DNA of 64,000 bases from NCBI RefSeq assembly GCF_019704555.1, contig NZ_AP024745.1:1484001-1548000 (forward strand), written 5' to 3'. Made by a program: the position numbers and the translations under genes. The notes under the pieces were generated by a model, which worked only from the letters and a program-made list of their open reading frames with translations, did not search any database and was not told the DNA's origin. The DNA comes from Actinoplanes sp. L3-i22. GTDB lineage: Bacteria > Actinomycetota > Actinomycetes > Mycobacteriales > Micromonosporaceae. Shown piece by piece: positions 1-8,521 of this stretch. Position 1 is the first letter of the stretch. The number at the start of each line of letters is the position of its first letter.

Positions 1-272
1 ACCTGTCCCGGGTGGTCCGCGACTGGGCCGTCCCGGAGGACGGCATCGACCGCCTCACCGACGCCGGCCTCTCGGTCATCACGGCGCGGATCACCGACCC
101 GGCGGTCGCCTGGCAGCCGGTCCTGCGGCACCTGCTCGCGGCGGACACCGCCCGCACCGAGTACATCGAGGTGGACGGGGCCGGATCCCGGGCAGCTGAC
201 CTGACGTACGTCATCGGGCAGTTGACCGCCCTCGGCCTGATCCCGGAGAACGAACCCTGCACCGCGCCGTGA
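1..272 (+). CDS. C-terminal part of an unknown protein (cut by the window edge)
   Basis: An open frame runs in from the left edge and stops at 272. The visible 90 or so residues have the codon pattern of a GC-rich coding region and end in PENEPCTAP. A GTG at 12 is the first possible start, but the frame continues upstream of it (CTG TCC CGG at 3), so the true start probably lies outside the window. I recognise no domain. A strong terminator follows directly, which supports this being a real 3' end. Confidence 0.6.
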   Translation, partial: LSRVVRDWAVPEDGIDRLTDAGLSVITARITDPAVAWQPVLRHLLAADTARTEYIEVDGAGSRAADLTYVIGQLTALGLIPENEPCTAP

Positions 273-280
273 GGCAAGCG

Positions 281-312
281 AAAAGGCCGCCCCGGTCGGG
301 GCGGCCTTTTTC
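281..312. terminator. Rho-independent terminator
   Basis: Perfect inverted repeat AAAAGGCCGCCCCG / CGGGGCGGCCTTTTT with a two-base loop and a T run. It lies between the + gene ending at 272 and the - gene ending at 326, so it can serve both. Confidence 0.9.
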
Positions 313-325
313 GGTACGGGGTGGG

Positions 326-646
326 TCAGAGCGTGCCGCCCGGACCCTTCGTGCCGGTGCCGGAGAGGGAATCCGACGGCGCGATCAGGTCATCCGTGGA
401 GGTGGTGCCGGTCGTCGTGGTGGTGCTGAGCTTCTCACCGAGCTTGGACGACTGGAGCTTGTCCTTGCCCTCGGTGTACAGCTTGTTCGCCTGAGCCTGG
501 GCAACGCCGGCGGCCTCCTGGACCGTCGGGTTCTGCCAGAACTTCTCGGCTTGCGACCGAATCTCCTCGTACTTCTCGCGGCCGGCCCGGCTGCCCAGGA
601 CGAAGCCCGCCGCGAGACCGCCGAGGAACAAGAGCTTTCCGCGCAT
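326..646 (-). CDS. YtxH-like small membrane-anchored protein
   Basis: 106 residues. The start is the ATG at 646, preceded by GGAG nine bases upstream; longer frames upstream lack such a site. The N-terminus MRGKLLFLGGLAAGFVLGSR is one short hydrophobic segment with a GFVLGSRAGREKYEE signature typical of YtxH-family proteins. A helical, charged segment (EKFWQNPTVQEAA) follows, then a Thr-rich low-complexity tail. It is probably anchored in the membrane with a cytoplasmic helix. YtxH proteins are linked to general stress in Gram-positives, but the role here is not known. The gene is monocistronic, ending at a shared terminator. Confidence 0.8.
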   Translation of the reverse strand: MRGKLLFLGGLAAGFVLGSRAGREKYEEIRSQAEKFWQNPTVQEAAGVAQAQANKLYTEGKDKLQSSKLGEKLSTTTTTGTTSTDDLIAPSDSLSGTGTKGPGGTL

Positions 647-853
647 GATGGCGGCTCCTTCCGTGTCGTGACGCACTTGCGTCTGCGGCCGTGCATACCC
701 ATCCTGCCGCGCGGATACTCGTCGCACCCAGGTTTCACTCCTGTTGTCCCGAGTCACACCCGTCGGCGCGGCACGGGGATACCCCTTCGCGCAAAGCCCG
801 TGCGGTCGTGTAATCTTCTCTCCGTTGCCAGGGAAACCCGGCGGCAAGCACGA

Positions 854-926
854 TCCCCTGTAGCTCAATTGGCAGAGCAGCCGGCTGTTAACCGGCAGGT
901 TATTGGTTCGAGTCCAATCGGGGGAG
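854..926 (+). tRNA. tRNA-Asn (GTT)
   Basis: A 73-base cloverleaf. The acceptor stem TCCCCTG pairs with CGGGGGA, the anticodon loop CTGTTAA sits on a CCGG/CCGG stem and gives anticodon GTT, and the T arm is TTGGTTCGAGTCCAA. CCA is not encoded. A terminator follows at 934. Confidence 0.97.
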
Positions 927-933
927 CTTCAGG

Positions 934-975
934 GAAGGGCCTCGGGTCCTGCGGAAACGCAGACCGGGGCCCTTC
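934..975 (+). terminator. Terminator after tRNA-Asn
   Basis: GAAGGGCCTCGGGTC pairs, with one bulge, with GACCGGGGCCCTTC, followed by TCCTTTTCT. From here to 1257 I see no gene; the stretch holds only the promoter and leader of the next gene. Confidence 0.85.
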
Positions 976-1257
976 TCCTTTTCTACTCGGGGCCCGTGCG
1001 TCGGAAATCCCCCGCCACGGATGATTCGCGGACCACGGATCAAAACCAGCTTTCCGTACGTCGGTTCGCGCGCCGTTCGCGACCGCGTTCCGCTGCGAGG
1101 GGCCCCGGTGCCGGGTCCCCGAGGCTCCCGGATCGGGGGGCGGGGCACACGTCGTACCAAATTGGTGGGGTTTTTGTGGCCCTTGCTCTTTCGCCTCCTT
1201 GGCCCGAAGTGCGCGGTTACGCTGAGGCCTGCGTTGTTCGCTCTCAGTGAGGTGGTT

Positions 1258-2520
1258 ATGTCGCAGCGGGTCGAGGTGGACGTCGTCATCGTCGGCGGCG
1301 GGCTCGCCGGGCTGTCGGCCGCCCGCCGACTCGACCGCGCCGGCGTGGAGTGGCTGCTCGTCGAGGGCTCCGACCGGGTCGGCGGCCGGGTCGCCACCGA
1401 CGTGATCGACGGCTGGCACCTGGACCGTGGATTCCAGGTGCTGAACACCGCCTACCCGCGGCTGCCCGCCCTGGTCGACGTCGACGCGCTCGACATGCGA
1501 TACCTCACCGCCGGCGTGCTGGTCCGCCGCGGCAGCGGCCTGCACCGGCTGGAGAACCCGCTCCGCGAACCGCTCACCACCCCGCAGACCCTGCTGTCCG
1601 GCGTCGGCACCCTCGCCGACCGGCTCAAGTTCGCCGCGCTGGCCACCCGCTGCGCCACCACCCCGGTCGACCGGCTCCTGGACACGCCGGAGATCACCAC
1701 GCAGGAGATGCTCCGCAAGGCCGGGCTGTCCCACCGGATCATCGAGGAGGTGCTGCGACCGTTCTTCTCCGGCGTGTTCGCCGACCGGTCCCTCGAGACC
1801 TCCAGCCACGTCACCGCGATGGTGCTGCGCTCCTTCACCCGCGGCCGGATCGGCGTGCCGGCCGCCGGCATGGCCGCGCTGCCCGCCGCGATCGCCGGCC
1901 CGCTGCCGTTCCCGCAACTGCTGATCGGCGCCCGCACCCTGAGCATCGGCCCCGGCCTGGTCGTCACCGAGGGCGGCGAGATCCACTGCCGCGCGGTGAT
2001 CGTCGCCACCGACCCGGTGCACGCTTCCGAACTGCTCCCGCAGCTGCCCCGGCCGGACATGCACGGGCTGACCACGTTCTACTTCGGCGCCGACCGCGCC
2101 CCGATCGACGAGCCGATCCTGCTGCTCGACGGCGACCGGCGGGAGATCATCGCCAACACCGTGGTGATCAGCAACGCCGCACCGGAGTACGCGCCCAGCG
2201 GCCGCAGCCTGATCGCGGCCACCGTGGTCGGCGTCTCCGCCCCGTCCAGCGCCTCCGAAGCGGTCATCCGGGTCGAACTGGCCCGCATGTACGGCACCCC
2301 GACCGACGAGTGGGAGCTCATCGAGGTGCTCAGCGTGCCCAACGCGCTGCCCGCCGCCCGGGTCCCGCAATGGCAGCTCCGCAAACCGGTCGCCCTCGGC
2401 GACGGCCTGTTCGTCGCCGGTGATCATCGCGACAGTCCGTCCCTCCAGGGCGCGATGGCCGGCGGCTGGCGCACAGCCGGCCAGGTCCTGGCGTCCCTAG
2501 GCGCCCGAGTCGGCGTCTGA
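1258..2520 (+). CDS. FAD-dependent amine-oxidase-like oxidoreductase
   Basis: 420 residues. The ATG at 1258 is preceded by AGTGAGGT; the open frame extends upstream to 1021 but without a ribosome site. Residues about 7-35 hold a classic Rossmann FAD motif VVIVGGGLAGLSAARRL, followed by GSDRVGGRVAT, the second dinucleotide-binding signature of the amine oxidase / protoporphyrinogen oxidase / phytoene desaturase superfamily. The C-terminus has LFVAGDHRDSPSLQGAMAGG, the family's FAD-contacting end motif. It is probably a cytoplasmic flavin oxidoreductase acting on a hydrophobic or amine substrate, which is not identifiable. It is followed 26 bases later by a 57-residue protein that may be co-transcribed. 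Confidence 0.9.
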   Translation: MSQRVEVDVVIVGGGLAGLSAARRLDRAGVEWLLVEGSDRVGGRVATDVIDGWHLDRGFQVLNTAYPRLPALVDVDALDMRYLTAGVLVRRGSGLHRLENPLREPLTTPQTLLSGVGTLADRLKFAALATRCATTPVDRLLDTPEITTQEMLRKAGLSHRIIEEVLRPFFSGVFADRSLETSSHVTAMVLRSFTRGRIGVPAAGMAALPAAIAGPLPFPQLLIGARTLSIGPGLVVTEGGEIHCRAVIVATDPVHASELLPQLPRPDMHGLTTFYFGADRAPIDEPILLLDGDRREIIANTVVISNAAPEYAPSGRSLIAATVVGVSAPSSASEAVIRVELARMYGTPTDEWELIEVLSVPNALPAARVPQWQLRKPVALGDGLFVAGDHRDSPSLQGAMAGGWRTAGQVLASLGARVGV

Positions 2521-2546
2521 CTTCCGCTGACATCCTTGGAGGCGCC

Positions 2547-2720
2547 ATGAGCGACCTGAACCCGGAGAATTTCGCCGAATTCACCACCTCGGACGGCCCG
2601 GAATCCCCCAGCGTCGGCGAACCCGACGGCCCGCCGATCGTCGACCTGCAGCCGCCGGACATGGTCTCCGACCCGCGATACCAAATCGTTTTGTTGCCAC
2701 AGACGCTGGTGGAACGATAG
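2547..2720 (+). CDS. Small acidic, proline-rich protein of unknown function
   Basis: 57 residues from the ATG at 2547, with a near-perfect ribosome site TTGGAGG six bases upstream, ending TAG at 2720. The sequence begins MSDLNPENFAEFTTSDGPES and is acidic and proline-rich without a hydrophobic segment; the tail YQIVLLPQTLVER is the only non-polar stretch. It follows the oxidoreductase by 26 bases and may share its transcript. I recognise no family. Its strong ribosome site and position make it a likely real gene although it is short. Confidence 0.6.
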   Translation: MSDLNPENFAEFTTSDGPESPSVGEPDGPPIVDLQPPDMVSDPRYQIVLLPQTLVER

Positions 2721-2767
2721 ATCGCTAGCTGCCGGAGCGGGGCGCGGGATAGTATCGCCGCCGGTAC

Positions 2768-2844
2768 GGGGCGGTAGCTCAGTGGGTTAGAGCAGGGGAC
2801 TCATAATCCCTCGGTCGCGGGTTCGAGTCCCGCCCGCCCCACCA
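2768..2844 (+). tRNA. tRNA with CAU anticodon, probably tRNA-Ile2
   Basis: 77 bases including an encoded CCA. The acceptor GGGGCGG pairs with CCGCCCC, and the anticodon loop CTCATAA gives CAU. The anticodon arm and variable loop (GGGGACTCATAATCCCTCGG) resemble lysidine-type Ile2 tRNAs more than elongator Met, but Met cannot be excluded by eye. Its 3' end adjoins an integrase gene that stops four bases after the CCA, so the tRNA 3' half is the likely attachment site of the element at 2848. Confidence 0.92.
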
Positions 2845-2847
2845 TAC

Positions 2848-3978
2848 TCACCTCGCCTTACGCCTCGGCGGGACGGCGTCGAAGGCGGGGGCGGCGTGAT
2901 CAGTCCGCAAATAGTCCGCACTTGAGCGGGTTGCGGCCTGGTCCAAACGCTCTGCGACCTGGTCCAAGTCGTCCTCGAAGAGGTCCGCATAGACGTCGAG
3001 CGTCATGGCGGCCGAGGCGTGGCCGAGCATCCGTTGGACGGCCTTGACGTTGGCGCCCTCCGCTACGGCCAGGCTGGCCGCGGTGTGACGTAGCTCATGC
3101 GGGGTGAGCCCCTTGAGCCCCACCTCAGCTGCCGCGCGGTCGAAGGCGCGCCGCCGGAAGTTGTTGTTGCGTAACACTTCGCCCTCCGGCGACGGGAAGA
3201 CCAGGTCGTCGCGGTCGCGGCCGGCGATCTGACTTTTCAGCGGGTCGGCCAGGAAGCGGGGGAACGGCACCGAGCGGCGGTGGTGGGTCTTGGGTGTGCC
3301 GAAGACAGCCTTGCCGTTGATCTCGGTCATCGACTCGGCGACCAGCAGGCGCCGGCGGGTCAGATCCACCCGCTTGACCCGGAGCGCGGCCAGTTCGCCC
3401 CAACGCAGGCCGGTGTAGGCCAAGACCGCCACGGCAATGCCGTACGGGCCGGCGGCCTCCGCGAGGTCGGCGACCTGGACGTGGGTGAGGAACGTCTTCT
3501 CCGCGCGGCCGACCCGCGGGAGCTTGACCCCGGTCGCCACGTTGCGGGGGAGCCGGCCGTCCCGGACCGCCAAGGCCAGCAGCAGGGAGAAGACGCGGTG
3601 TGACTGCCGAACGGTGGAAGCGGAATAGCCGGATTCGGACAGCCGGCGGATCCACTCGCCCACGTCGGCGTGCGTGACTGCCGAGAGCTGGACCCGCTCC
3701 CAGACCGGGAGGATCTGGTTTTTGAGCAGGATCCCGTACCGGAAGCGGGTCGACGGCTTGAGCTGCACCTGGTTGCCGAGCCAAACCGCGGCCCAGTCGC
3801 CGACGGTGACCTTTGCCAGGGCCGGGTCCGCCCACTCGCCGCGGGCGATGCTCGTCTTCACCGAGGCGAGCCAGCGTTCGGCGTCAGCTTTGCGGTCGAA
3901 GTGGCGGGAGTGTTCCCGGCCCGAGGCGTCGCGGTAGCGGGCGCGCCACATGCCGTTGGGTCGCTTTGCAACGCTCAT
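2848..3978 (-). CDS. Tyrosine recombinase (integrase) of an integrative element
   Basis: 376 residues. An N-terminal Arm-binding-like segment (KRPNGMWRARYRDASGREHS) leads into a core-binding SAM-like domain (about residues 55-150) and the catalytic domain. The catalytic set is visible: Arg in YTGLRWGEL, HELRHTAASL, the His/Trp-type box LGHASAAMTLDVY and the nucleophilic Tyr at its end. It should integrate and excise DNA at the adjoining tRNA 3' end. It lies directly downstream of xis, in the int-xis-rep order typical of actinomycete integrative and conjugative elements. The reading frame is intact, so activity is plausible even though rep is truncated. Confidence 0.95.
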   Translation of the reverse strand: MSVAKRPNGMWRARYRDASGREHSRHFDRKADAERWLASVKTSIARGEWADPALAKVTVGDWAAVWLGNQVQLKPSTRFRYGILLKNQILPVWERVQLSAVTHADVGEWIRRLSESGYSASTVRQSHRVFSLLLALAVRDGRLPRNVATGVKLPRVGRAEKTFLTHVQVADLAEAAGPYGIAVAVLAYTGLRWGELAALRVKRVDLTRRRLLVAESMTEINGKAVFGTPKTHHRRSVPFPRFLADPLKSQIAGRDRDDLVFPSPEGEVLRNNNFRRRAFDRAAAEVGLKGLTPHELRHTAASLAVAEGANVKAVQRMLGHASAAMTLDVYADLFEDDLDQVAERLDQAATRSSADYLRTDHAAPAFDAVPPRRKAR

Positions 3979-3979
3979 T

Positions 3980-4180
3980 TCAGGCCGCCTCTTCTAGCCA
4001 GGACTGCACGTCAACGGGGTCGTATCGGAGGTGGCGGCCGACCTTGCGGGCGCGGGGTCCCTGGCCGCGGTGGTGCCATTGGTAGAGGGTTCCGACCGGG
4101 ATGCCGAGGAAGCCGGAGACGTCGCCGACCGACCACAGTCGAGGGGCGAGGGGAAGTTGCCGAACGGTTCCGCGCTTCAC
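3980..4180 (-). CDS. Excisionase-like MerR/AlpA-type DNA-binding protein
   Basis: 66 residues from a GTG at 4180 that overlaps the rep stop codon (GTGA), which implies translational coupling. The core SVGDVSGFLGIPVGTLYQWH is a winged-helix/HTH_17 motif, followed by GPRARKVGRHLRYDPVDVQS and WL, the standard wing of small excisionases. It probably bends attachment-site DNA and steers the integrase to excision. The stop is one base before the int start, so rep, xis and int form one transcript. Confidence 0.88.
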   Translation of the reverse strand: MKRGTVRQLPLAPRLWSVGDVSGFLGIPVGTLYQWHHRGQGPRARKVGRHLRYDPVDVQSWLEEAA

Positions 4181-5400
4181 CGGTGGGCCTCCTCTTTGGC
4201 GCTGTCGATTGCTTGTCTGGCGGCGTTGAGCTGTGTTCGGCGTTGGATGCGCTGGGAGATCGCGCGCAGGAGTCGATGTTCGAGCGGTGGTAGGTCCGGA
4301 TCGTCGAACCGGGCCATCTCCCAGGCGACCGCCGGCTTTTCCTCGGGCTCTTCTTCTGAGACGCCGAGGACCGCTTTGACCCAGGCGTGGGCGTCGGCGC
4401 GGTGGTCGGCGAGGGTCTTGCCGGACCAGTCGCGGGAGACCAGCACCCGCCGGCCACCGATACCCAAGGTCGTCTTCTGGTGGACCTTGCCCTTGCAGTG
4501 GCCCGGCCGGAGCCGACCGTGGGCCTTCTTCGGCTGGACGCCGTAGAGCAGCCAGTTCGAGCAGCGCTCGGAGCACGGCGTCACCCGAAGTTCGTGCCAG
4601 AGCCGGTCGAGGTGAGCGCGCTGCGGGTCGCTGGTGGCCTGGTGGCAGTCGGCCGCGGACTTGGTCACGTACTTGGTGATGTAGCCGATCGTGCGCTCGA
4701 CATCTCCCGAGCCGGTATCGACGCCCTTGGCCTTGACCTGGGCGCCGAAGCGGACCAAATGCGCCGGCTCGGCGTCCGGATTCTCGTCGACCGCGTCCAG
4801 GGCCTCGCCCCAGGTCGCCAGCAGGCGGCCCGTGTCCGGATCTGCCCATGCTTCTGCTTTGGCGTCCCAGACCGGCGGCCGGTTGATCGGGTACCGGAGT
4901 TGGTCGGCGGGCGGCCACCAGACCTGGTGGTAGGTGGCCTTGGCGACCAGCTCCAACATCGCCCGCGGGATGGTGCCGCGGATGGCGAAGTGCGCGTGCG
5001 GCGCGAGACGTCGTTGCGGCTCGACGCAGCCCGCGTACTGGACGTTCCAGCCCACGGCGCGGCGCAGGTTCTGCCAGTACCGGTCGAGCAGTCGCGGGAA
5101 GTGCCCGGCGTCCCAGGCCGCCCGGCGGTAGTCGTAGCGAGACGGGTCGACCGGCGTGCCGAGCTGCGGGTCATCGGCAGTGTGATGACGGCGGCAAGAA
5201 CAGAGCCGGCCCTGGTGGATCGAGTGCACCGGTCCGTAGCTGTCCAGGGTCAAGGTGAGCCACATCGAGGGCCGGTGCTCGACCCCATCCGGGCCGACGT
5301 AGGTCCGGCCGACCGTGCGCGCGTCGACCTTCTGCCGAGGCAGATCGGGCACGTCCTGACGCCGCTTCGTGGACCGGACCCGGCGGGGCTGGTCGTCGTC
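4177..5400 (-). pseudogene. Replication initiator (RepSA-like), 5' end missing
   Basis: The frame from about 5400 down to 4177 matches the middle and end of actinomycete rolling-circle initiators: RRVRSTKRRQDVPDLPR, RPSMWLTLTLDSYGPVH, FPRLLDRYWQNLRR, VEPQRRLAPHAHFAIRG, and the conserved TIGYITKYVTKS with CSERCSNWLLYG. The N-terminal Cys-rich part expected in full-length Rep (usually another 100 or more residues) is absent. Upstream of about 5400 the open frame is only the antisense of another gene, so the nominal ATG at 5547 is not a genuine start. The break coincides with a SWIM-gene remnant on the other strand, pointing to a deletion or recombination junction. The remaining part overlaps xis (GTGA). 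Confidence 0.8.
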
Positions 5401-5409
5401 TTCCTGATC

Positions 5410-5598
5410 GGCGAGTCCGCAGCGACGAAACGTCCGAAGGACTACGACGCGGCGGTGACCCTGCTGTTGGATCTTCAGGCGCTGGCGGTCCGGGAGGGTG
5501 AGATCTTCGAGTTCGCGGAGCAGATGACCCGGTTGCGGGAGCGTCATGCGCGTAAGCCGAGCCTGATCGACCGTTTCGACCGGGCTCGGCTTGACTGA
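5410..5598 (+). pseudogene. C-terminal remnant of a SWIM zinc-finger-type protein
   Basis: The last 60 or so residues of a + strand frame ending at 5598 read KRPKDYDAAVTLLLDLQALA and RERHARKPSLIDRFDRARL, resembling the C-terminal end of actinobacterial SWIM zinc-finger proteins from memory of the family. No start, SWIM motif (CxCx..CxH) or upstream body exists; the frame runs into antisense rep sequence at about 5400. The exact junction cannot be fixed by eye and lies between about 5385 and 5425. Confidence 0.55.
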
Positions 5599-5642
5599 TT
5601 CGGCTGTCGGGTTGGCGGCGGTCGCTGTGTGAAGATTGGCCG

Positions 5643-8003
5643 GTGGTGTCCGTTGACGCGGTGACAGAGGACGAGGTCGCTCGGCTGCGTCGTGAGCTGG
5701 AGCGGCTTCGGGCGGAGAACCATCGGCTGTCGCGTCTGCTGGATCTTCGCGGCCAGGACACGGCTCCGGCTGCGGAGCAACTCGCCGCGACGACCACGCC
5801 AGGTCCGGTCACGATGGCATCGCCGGTGCGCGAGAAGCTCGCGTTCTACGCCAACCTGTTCCAGGCGCGCCGGGATGCTTATGCGAAGCGATGGGAGAAC
5901 AACCGGCTCGGTACGGCGGGGTGGTCTCCCGCAGTGGCGGGTGGCTGGCGTAAGGGGATGGACCGGCGCACGGCGGCCTATCTGCCGCTCACTGCGGAGG
6001 TGGTTGCCGCTCATCTGGTCGGTGACGTGTTCATGGGCCTGTATCCGCTGCTCACCGACAACACCTGCCAATTCCTGGCCGCGGATTTCGACGGCAGCAC
6101 CGCGATGCTCGATGCGCTGGCCTACTGCAAAGCTGCCCGAGCCAGCGGTGCCCCGGCGGCCTTGGAGATCTCCCAGTCGGGACGCGGGGCGCATGCCTGG
6201 ATCTTCTTCACCCACCCGATTCCAGCTGCCACGGCCCGGGCAATCGGGACGGTCCTCCTACACGAGGCCATGGTGCTGCGCGGCTCGATGGACCTGCGCT
6301 CGTACGACCGGCTGTTCCCGAACCAGGATGTCCTGCCTGACGGAGGTCTTGGAAACCTGATCGCGGCCCCGCTGCAGGGCCAGCGCCGCAAAGACGGATT
6401 GACGCTCTTCCTCGACCTGGCGACCCTGGAGCCACACGAGGACCAGTGGGCCTTCCTATCGGTGCTCGACAGGCTGAGCCCCGGCGACGCGGAGAAGATT
6501 GCCCGCCGAGCGAAACAGGCCGCCGTCGGCGCCGGTGTAGCGAAGATGAGTAGGTCGGATGCCACCAAGGTCCACCCGCCGCTGCCGATGACGGTGCAAG
6601 CAGAACTCGCTGCCGGCCTGAGAGTCGACGTCGCGCAACTGCCGCCGGCCGCGCTGTCCACGTTCAAGCACGCGGCCTCACTGGCCAATCCGAAGTTCTA
6701 CGAGTTGCAGCGGCTTCGCAAGTCGACCTGGGACACGCCACGATTTCTTCGTGGGTACGACATTACGCTGGACGGTCGCTTGGTTCTACCGCGCGGGTTG
6801 CGGCACGCAGTCGGACGAATCGTCGAGGACGCCGGATCCCGATTGGTGATCACGGATACGCGGGATGCCGGTACGGAGATCGAGGTCGCTTTCACCGCTG
6901 AACTGACCGCCAGGCAAAGCGCCGGGGTGAGTGCGATGCTCGCCCACGACGACGGCATCCTGGTGGCCCCACCAGGCTCCGGCAAGACCGTCATGGCCTG
7001 CGCGATGATCGCCGAACGCGCCGCCTCGACCCTGATTCTCGTCGATCGCAAAGCATTGGCCGAGCAATGGCGATCACGCATCGAGCAGTTCCTCGCCGTA
7101 CGGCCGGGGCAGATCGGCGGTGGCCGACGCAAGCTCACCGGTGTCGTGGATGTCGCGATGCTGCCCTCGCTGGCTCGGCGTGCCGATGTCGCGGACCTCA
7201 CCGCCGGGTACGGGCACGTGATCGTCGACGAGTGTCACCACCTTGCCGCTGCTGCGTACGACCATGCGGTCAAACGGATCGGTGCGCAGTTCTGGCTCGG
7301 GCTCACCGCGACACCGTCCCGTCGTGACGGCCTGGGCGAACTCGTGACGTGGCAGCTCGGCCCTGTTCGGCACACCGTGATAGACGAGGACCCGGATACG
7401 CTTGCCGCCGTCTGGCAGGAAGAGGCCGGTCCGCGCCGCCTGTTGTTCCTGCACGAGACCCGGTTCCGGGCTGATGAGGAGGACCTGTCGTCACCGGGCG
7501 CACTGGCGGCTGTGCAGCGCTCCCTGATCGGGGATGAAACACGAAACGCCCAGATCATCGACGACGTCGTGGCCGCCCTCGCCAAGGGGCGCAACTGTCT
7601 CGTGCTGACCCGCCGCGTCGCCCATGTTGAGACCCTGGCTTCGCTACTCGCGGATCGCGGACATCGTGCACTCCTGCTGCAGGGCGGAATGACCGCTGCG
7701 GATCGGCGTGCGGCAGTCGACCGGCTCGCCGAGGCGAAGGCCGGCGACGGGATCCTGGTCATCGGCACCACGCCGTTCATCGGCGAAGGTTTCGACGCAC
7801 CCGTACTCGACACCCTGTTCCTGGCCGGGCCGGTCTCTTTCGACGGCCTCCTGATCCAGTGCGCAGGCCGGGTCATCCGAGCGGCGCCCGGGAAAGACGT
7901 CGCGGAGGTGCACGACTACCACGACCCGGCGACGCCGATCCTTGCCGTTTCGCTGCAGCGCCGTATGCCCGGCTATCGGGCGCTGGGCTTCGCCAAGCCG
8001 TAG
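5643..8003 (+). CDS. TOTE-type archaeo-eukaryotic primase fused to an SF2 helicase
   Basis: 786 residues from a GTG start. A short N-terminal coiled coil (about residues 10-35, VARLRRELERLRAENHRLSR) precedes an archaeo-eukaryotic primase domain (about 60-330) with the metal-binding LAADFDG (D148, D150) and SGRGAHAWIFF. A superfamily 2 helicase follows (about 420-786): Walker A APPGSGKT near 442, VIVDECHH near 528, GLTATPSRRDG, and motif VI-like QCAGRVIRAAPG. This order is that of the TOTE conflict-system primase-helicase family, proposed to act on invading nucleic acid. It is followed 38 bases later by an HTH/PIN pair in the same direction. It is intact and lies beside the truncated integrative element, so it was probably acquired. 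Confidence 0.88.
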   Translation: MVSVDAVTEDEVARLRRELERLRAENHRLSRLLDLRGQDTAPAAEQLAATTTPGPVTMASPVREKLAFYANLFQARRDAYAKRWENNRLGTAGWSPAVAGGWRKGMDRRTAAYLPLTAEVVAAHLVGDVFMGLYPLLTDNTCQFLAADFDGSTAMLDALAYCKAARASGAPAALEISQSGRGAHAWIFFTHPIPAATARAIGTVLLHEAMVLRGSMDLRSYDRLFPNQDVLPDGGLGNLIAAPLQGQRRKDGLTLFLDLATLEPHEDQWAFLSVLDRLSPGDAEKIARRAKQAAVGAGVAKMSRSDATKVHPPLPMTVQAELAAGLRVDVAQLPPAALSTFKHAASLANPKFYELQRLRKSTWDTPRFLRGYDITLDGRLVLPRGLRHAVGRIVEDAGSRLVITDTRDAGTEIEVAFTAELTARQSAGVSAMLAHDDGILVAPPGSGKTVMACAMIAERAASTLILVDRKALAEQWRSRIEQFLAVRPGQIGGGRRKLTGVVDVAMLPSLARRADVADLTAGYGHVIVDECHHLAAAAYDHAVKRIGAQFWLGLTATPSRRDGLGELVTWQLGPVRHTVIDEDPDTLAAVWQEEAGPRRLLFLHETRFRADEEDLSSPGALAAVQRSLIGDETRNAQIIDDVVAALAKGRNCLVLTRRVAHVETLASLLADRGHRALLLQGGMTAADRRAAVDRLAEAKAGDGILVIGTTPFIGEGFDAPVLDTLFLAGPVSFDGLLIQCAGRVIRAAPGKDVAEVHDYHDPATPILAVSLQRRMPGYRALGFAKP

Positions 8004-8041
8004 CGGCTTTCGGATTTTTCGAATAGCGGTATGCTGACTCC

Positions 8042-8512
8042 ATGTCGAGCACCCTGCGTGAACGAACCGTCCTGCCGCCGGAAAACCCCGCCGACCTGGT
8101 GCGCTTCGCGCGGGGTCTGGCCGAGGCGCAGGCCCCCGCGCGAGCGAAGCTGGTGGGCCCGGACGGTTCGCAGCTCGAGATTCCCGCCGAACTTTACGAA
8201 CTGCTGCGCGACGTCGTCGGTGCCCTGTCCCAGGGCATGGCCATCTCGATCGCCCCGCACAACACGATGCTGACCACCCAAGAGGCCGCTGACCTACTCA
8301 ACATCTCACGACCCACGCTGGTCCGCCTGCTCACCGACGGCGAGATCCCGCACAGCCTGCGCGGCCGGCATCGACGAGTCCTGCTGCGTGACATCCTCGA
8401 CTACTCCGAACGCACCCGCACCGAACGCCGCCGAACCCTGGACCAGATGGCCGCCGACGCCGAGGACGACGACCTGTACGAGATCACCCTCGACTCCTCG
8501 CCGTCGAGATGA
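8042..8512 (+). CDS. Excisionase-family HTH protein, putative antitoxin of a PIN toxin
   Basis: 156 residues. The N-terminal 70 residues are helical (LVRFARGLAEAQAPARAKLV). They are followed by an HTH_17 domain at about 76-125: MLTTQEAADLLNISRPTLVR, then a wing SLRGRHRRVLLRDILDY, and an acidic tail (DQMAADAEDDDLYEI) suited to binding and masking a toxin. It precedes a PIN-domain gene by nine bases. This two-gene order is common for actinobacterial HTH/PIN toxin-antitoxin pairs. Autoregulation is probable, but I cannot see a clear palindrome in the 38 bases upstream. Confidence 0.85.
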   Translation: MSSTLRERTVLPPENPADLVRFARGLAEAQAPARAKLVGPDGSQLEIPAELYELLRDVVGALSQGMAISIAPHNTMLTTQEAADLLNISRPTLVRLLTDGEIPHSLRGRHRRVLLRDILDYSERTRTERRRTLDQMAADAEDDDLYEITLDSSPSR

Positions 8513-8521
8513 CGGCCGGTC

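Noticed and set aside
269..1024. Long + strand frame of 251 codons over the terminator, the YtxH gene and tRNA-Asn
   Set aside because: It reads through a terminator, the antisense of a convincing gene and a tRNA; it is a GC-composition artefact.
4387..5598. 403-codon + strand frame
   Set aside because: Only the last 60 codons resemble a protein (SWIM tail); the rest is antisense to rep, which has clear family motifs.
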